In this document: piece after piece, positions 37,570-40,533 of the stretch
Layout of the letters: every line of letters starts with the position of its first letter
Position numbering within the stretch: position 1 is the first letter of the stretch
Assembly: GCF_001468065.1 (NCBI RefSeq)
Contig: NZ_LNYZ01000042.1
Span: forward strand, 1-40,533
Direction: 5' to 3'
DNA: 40,533 bases
From: Legionella steigerwaltii
GTDB taxonomy: Bacteria; Pseudomonadota; Gammaproteobacteria; Legionellales; Legionellaceae
The notes under the pieces: generated by a model
The model's database searches: none
What the model saw: the letters and a program-made list of their open reading frames with translations, nothing else
What the model was told of the DNA's origin: nothing
Made by a program: the position numbers and the translations under genes

Positions 37570-37656
37570 TATAATTGTAAGATTTTGTAATCCTAAAAAA
37601 GCGATCATTTCAACTAGTGCTTTAAATGCTGTACGATTCGCTTATTTTTTAGGATT
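37570..37656 (+). promoter_or_regulatory. rpoD leader: -10-like box and long stem-loop
   Basis: The gap 37380-37684 (305 bp) has no gene. TATAAT at 37570-37575 has no convincing -35 at normal spacing. Downstream, AATCCTAAAAAAGCGATC (37589-37606) pairs with GATTCGCTTATTTTTTAGGA and TT (37635-37656) to form a stem with about 28 bases in the loop, ending 28 bases before the rpoD start. The stem could be a control element or an old terminator left by the insertion; this is inference. The rest of the gap is AT-rich without features I can name. Confidence 0.4.
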
Positions 37657-37684
37657 GTGTCTAATTGTCCCTAGAGAAGTGCCT

Positions 37685-39550
37685 ATGACCACGAACGATC
37701 AAGAACAGCAAAGCTCACAAATAACCAAAGTCATTAGCTTGGGAAAAGAGCAGGGTTACTTGACTTACAGCCAAATTAATGACCTTTTGCCTAACATAGT
37801 TGATACAGAGCACTTTGATGTCATTATCAGCATGCTAGAAGGCATGAACATCAAAGTATTTGAGTTACCCCCTGGTGATGATGAATTGGCACTTCTGCTT
37901 AATACAGAAGAAGTACCCGATATTGAAGAAGCCGCAATGGTACTTGCCTCTGTGGACAAAGAAACAGGACGAACGACCGATCCTGTTCGCATGTACATGC
38001 GTGAAATGGGTACAGTAGAACTGTTAACCCGCGAAGGCGAAATCCGTATTGCGAAACGCATCGAAGAAGGTATTTACCAAGTACTTAAATCTTTGGCAAA
38101 TTACCCAGAAACCGTCCAATTAGTGCTCGATGATTATGAGCGATTTAACGCTCAAGAAATTCGTCTCAATGAAATTATTAGTGGCTTCTCTGACGTTGAA
38201 GATGAAATGGCTCCTGCAGCAAGTATTGGTTCCATGTTGGATGAAGAGCAACAAATGGATGACCTAATGCTATCTGATGAAGAAGATGAAGATGGCGAAG
38301 GCGGTATCAGTGAAGTCGATGACGGTCCAAATCCAGAACAAGCCAAAATTTATTTTGATGACTTGCGCGATACATTTGAGGAATCAATCGCTGCTTTAAA
38401 AGAGCATGGTAGAGAACATGCCAAAACGCTCAAGGCATTGGAAAAAATGTCTGAATCATTCTTAAAGCTTAAGCTCACTTCCAGACAAGTCGATCGATTA
38501 ACGCGTCACTTCCGTCAATTGCGTAACCACATCAGAGAATTTGAGCGCGGTATTATGCGACTTTGCATTGAAAAAGCGCGTATTCCACGTAAACTGTTTA
38601 TTGATACATTCCCAGGCCAAGAAACGGATATGGAATGGCTCAATGGCATTATTGCCAAACACGGCAAAAAACTCGATATGGATCGTATCCAGGAGTATAC
38701 TGACGAAATTTTGCGTATCCAATCCCGCTTGGTCGCATTCGAAGCTGAATATGGATTGACGATCGGAGAAATTAAAGACATCAACCGCAAAATGTCTATT
38801 GGCGAAGCCAAAGCACGCCGCGCAAAAAAAGAAATGGTTGAAGCCAACTTACGTTTGGTAATTTCCATCGCGAAAAAATACACCAACCGCGGCTTGCAAT
38901 TCCTTGATTTAATCCAGGAAGGTAATATCGGTTTGATGAAAGCAGTAGATAAATTTGAATACCGCCGTGGTTACAAATTCTCTACCTACGCAACCTGGTG
39001 GATTAGACAAGCAATTACCCGATCCATCGCCGATCAGGCACGTACCATCCGTATTCCGGTACACATGATCGAAACGATTAACAAGCTCAACCGTATTTCC
39101 AGACAAATTCTTCAGGAAACCGGCCGTGAAGCCACTCCCGAAGAACTCGCGGAAAAAATGGAATTGAGCGAAGACAAAATTCGCAAGGTTTTAAAAATTG
39201 CAAAAGAACCCATCTCCATGGAAACCCCGGTCGGTGACGATGATGATTCGCATTTAGGTGACTTTATAGAAGACAACAACATCGAATCACCAATTGATAT
39301 GGCAACCGCCGAAGGTTTACGCGAAGCAACTCTGGAAATCTTGGAAACATTAACCCCAAGAGAAGCCAAAGTACTTCGTATGCGTTTTGGTATCGAAATG
39401 AATACTGACCATACTCTGGAAGAAGTGGGTAAACAATTTGACGTAACTCGCGAAAGAATTCGTCAGATCGAAGCAAAAGCGCTCCGTAAACTGCGCCACC
39501 CTTCTCGCTCGGAGAAACTGAGAAGCTTCTTAGAAGGTGATGAAGGCTAA
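37685..39550 (+). CDS. rpoD: RNA polymerase primary sigma factor RpoD
   Basis: A 621-residue sigma-70 housekeeping factor. Region 1.2 ([20 protein letters not shown]), an acidic non-conserved region ([10 protein letters not shown]), region 2 ([20 protein letters not shown], then [17 protein letters not shown] for -10 recognition), region 3 and region 4.2 ([20 protein letters not shown]) are all present and intact. The ATG at 37685 is preferred to a TTG at 37655, which lies inside the leader stem-loop. It has its own upstream region because the preceding gene is read the other way. Confidence 0.97.
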   Translation: MTTNDQEQQSSQITKVISLGKEQGYLTYSQINDLLPNIVDTEHFDVIISMLEGMNIKVFELPPGDDELALLLNTEEVPDIEEAAMVLASVDKETGRTTDPVRMYMREMGTVELLTREGEIRIAKRIEEGIYQVLKSLANYPETVQLVLDDYERFNAQEIRLNEIISGFSDVEDEMAPAASIGSMLDEEQQMDDLMLSDEEDEDGEGGISEVDDGPNPEQAKIYFDDLRDTFEESIAALKEHGREHAKTLKALEKMSESFLKLKLTSRQVDRLTRHFRQLRNHIREFERGIMRLCIEKARIPRKLFIDTFPGQETDMEWLNGIIAKHGKKLDMDRIQEYTDEILRIQSRLVAFEAEYGLTIGEIKDINRKMSIGEAKARRAKKEMVEANLRLVISIAKKYTNRGLQFLDLIQEGNIGLMKAVDKFEYRRGYKFSTYATWWIRQAITRSIADQARTIRIPVHMIETINKLNRISRQILQETGREATPEELAEKMELSEDKIRKVLKIAKEPISMETPVGDDDDSHLGDFIEDNNIESPIDMATAEGLREATLEILETLTPREAKVLRMRFGIEMNTDHTLEEVGKQFDVTRERIRQIEAKALRKLRHPSRSEKLRSFLEGDEG

Positions 39551-39604
39551 TCATTCAAATAAAAGGAAGGATAAAAAGGATTTGTGACCTCTTTGCCTTC
39601 CCTA

Positions 39605-39626
39605 CCCCTCTCCCGAACGGGAGAGG
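39605..39626. repeat. Family B hairpin after rpoD
   Basis: CCTCTCCCG and CGGGAGAGG separated by AA (39607-39626) form the same stem as at 27574-27595. On the plus strand it is followed by AAAATCCCT rather than a U-run, so it is a weak terminator at best. Confidence 0.6.
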
Positions 39627-39696
39627 AAAATCCCTAAAAAAAACACAAAAAAAACTAGAACATTAAACAAATTAAGTTTAAAATGACCCCCTCTCC

Positions 39697-39773
39697 GGGC
39701 CCATAGCTCAGTTGGTCAGAGCAGCGGACTCATAATCCGTTGGTCCTAGGTTCAAGTCCTAGTGGGCCCACCA
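39697..39773 (+). tRNA. tRNA-Ile2 (CAU anticodon, lysidine type)
   Basis: A 77-base gene with encoded CCA. The acceptor GGGCCCA pairs with TGGGCCC (39763-39769), discriminator A, then CCA. The anticodon CAT is at 39731-39733 in the loop CTCATAA. The T-loop TTCAAGT and variable region TGGTC match tRNA-Ile2 as I recall it from E. coli rather than elongator Met (TTCGAAT), and tRNA-Ile2 is known downstream of rpoD in other gammaproteobacteria. TilS would convert C34 to lysidine. A call of elongator tRNA-Met is the alternative. Confidence 0.88.
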
Positions 39774-39819
39774 ATAAAATCAAGTAGTTACGGTAGTTTT
39801 CAGAAAGTTTGAAAAAATC

Positions 39820-39838
39820 ATGTAGACGCAATGTAGAC
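39820..39838. other. Duplicated ATGTAGAC motif past the tRNA, possible recombination arm sites
   Basis: ATGTAGAC occurs twice, 11 bases apart (39820-39827 and 39831-39838), 46 bases beyond the tRNA. Short direct repeats of this type are found beside tRNA-integrated elements, where they can bind the integrase or excisionase. This is suggestive only; no integrase is in view. Confidence 0.3.
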
Positions 39839-39865
39839 AGATTATAAGGAAATTTTGGGGTCGAT

Positions 39866-40533
39866 ATGGGGCCGATAACGCTTTTTGATAAATCATTCAT
39901 ACAGGCGCTTTCTGTGGATGAATCTGTATGGTTCGGACATTTTTTTTATCCCATCATATGCCCTATATTTTATGTTGAAACTTTAGCAGACCTAGCAAAA
40001 ACAAACGGCAAAATTCCGCCAGAAACTATTGTGGAAAGAATCGCTAATAAGTTCCCAGACGCAAGTGGTTCACCTTGCGCATTTCATTTAGAAATGGCAC
40101 TAGTAAATTTGCTCGGCTCTCCCATTCCCATGCGAAGAGGTATACCTTTAAATAGAGGTAACTTTGTAAAAAAGGATGGAAAATCGGGGATAGTACAAAA
40201 AGTGACATCCGAAAATGACGCTTTTAATCGATGGGTCAGCGGTGATTTCCAAGAGATTGAACGCTTATATGCAAAAAATTGGCGCGCTCAATTATCGAAT
40301 GTAGATTTAAATAGTACAGCTAATGAGCTTAATAAACTGGGAATAAATACCAGATCCTGTAAAACGCATGCTGATGCTAAAATTATTGCTGAAAATATTA
40401 TTCATGGAGCAGATAAAATATTTGAACGAATGCATTTAGTCTGCTTACTATTAAGAACACCAAAATCATACATGCATCAAATATTTGCTCGCTGGAATAG
40501 TTCGGGCAATATGCCACTTAGTCGTTATGCCCC
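39866..40533 (+). CDS. Partial accessory-type gene, possible PIN-like protein, cut by window end
   Basis: An open frame starts at ATG 39866 and runs 222 codons without a stop to the window edge. The protein begins MGPITLFDKSFIQALSVDES and continues with ICPIFYVETLADLAK, then CAFHLEMALVNLLG, NRWVSGDFQEIERLYAKNWR. I recall similar uncharacterised proteins ('xDKSFLQSLSxDExVWFDHFF ... FYVETLADL') in integrated elements of diverse bacteria. The early Asp in a strand and the Glu of VETLADL are placed as in PIN-domain nucleases, but this is inference. The ribosome-binding site is weak (GGGG, 5 bases before). The lack of other core genes after the tRNA suggests the edge of an island. Confidence 0.8.
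   Translation, partial: MGPITLFDKSFIQALSVDESVWFGHFFYPIICPIFYVETLADLAKTNGKIPPETIVERIANKFPDASGSPCAFHLEMALVNLLGSPIPMRRGIPLNRGNFVKKDGKSGIVQKVTSENDAFNRWVSGDFQEIERLYAKNWRAQLSNVDLNSTANELNKLGINTRSCKTHADAKIIAENIIHGADKIFERMHLVCLLLRTPKSYMHQIFARWNSSGNMPLSRYA

Noticed and set aside
37554..37575. TTGCAA ... TATAAT as the rpoD promoter
   Set aside because: Spacing is only 10 bases, too short for sigma-70; only the -10-like box is kept, with low confidence.

Overview
The window is a stretch of Legionella chromosome, most likely from a species other than L. pneumophila. It is AT-rich and gammaproteobacterial. Several markers point to Legionella: a PlaA-type GDSL lysophospholipase, an AnkK/LegA5-like ankyrin effector beside pilU, and housekeeping genes in the order I remember for the L. 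pneumophila lpg2322-lpg2361 region (ankK, plaA, mdh, dnaG, rpoD). Genus and locus numbers come from memory, not from a search.

Layout. 1-7040 is read leftward: a tandem repeat block, the AnkK-like effector candidate, pilU, a large FAD-linked oxidase and radA. 7.3-10.1 kb holds xseB-ispA, bioC and comF. 10.2-11.6 kb holds a site-2-protease-like gene with a small partner. 12.0-15.7 kb is a rightward run hemA-prfA-prmC-dksA (haem synthesis, translation termination, stringent response). 15.9-21.2 kb holds waaA, djlA, a periplasmic alpha/beta-hydrolase-like gene, plaA and a small tail-anchored protein. 21.4-29.9 kb holds a DEAD-box helicase, fadH, an EamA transporter, an unknown 267-residue protein, mdh and hemW. 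30.0-32.6 kb holds plsY with an unusual Lys/Thr-rich tail, a tiny Cys-rich secreted protein and tsaD. 32.7-39.6 kb is the macromolecular-synthesis cluster rpsU-yqeY-dnaG-rpoD, split by a leftward methyltransferase-domain gene between dnaG and rpoD. The window ends with tRNA-Ile2(CAU) and a partial gene of an accessory type just past it, probably the edge of an integrated island.

The most striking feature is intergenic. At least four families of palindromic repeats fill the gaps: family A (TAGCCTGGGT...ACCCGGG, 11 loci), family B (CCCTCACCCTA...), family C (TTAGGGCCTG...) and family D (AACCGTTC...). Some are nested or share a hairpin module. At least six leftward genes take their TAG stop from, or directly against, a repeat end. 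No repeat-associated transposase is visible here.

Starts were moved from the longest ORF where a ribosome-binding site, promoter or family alignment supported it (FAD oxidase, prmC, dksA, fadH, eamA, plsY, tsaD, rpsU, rpoD). No rRNA, CRISPR array or complete insertion sequence was seen.
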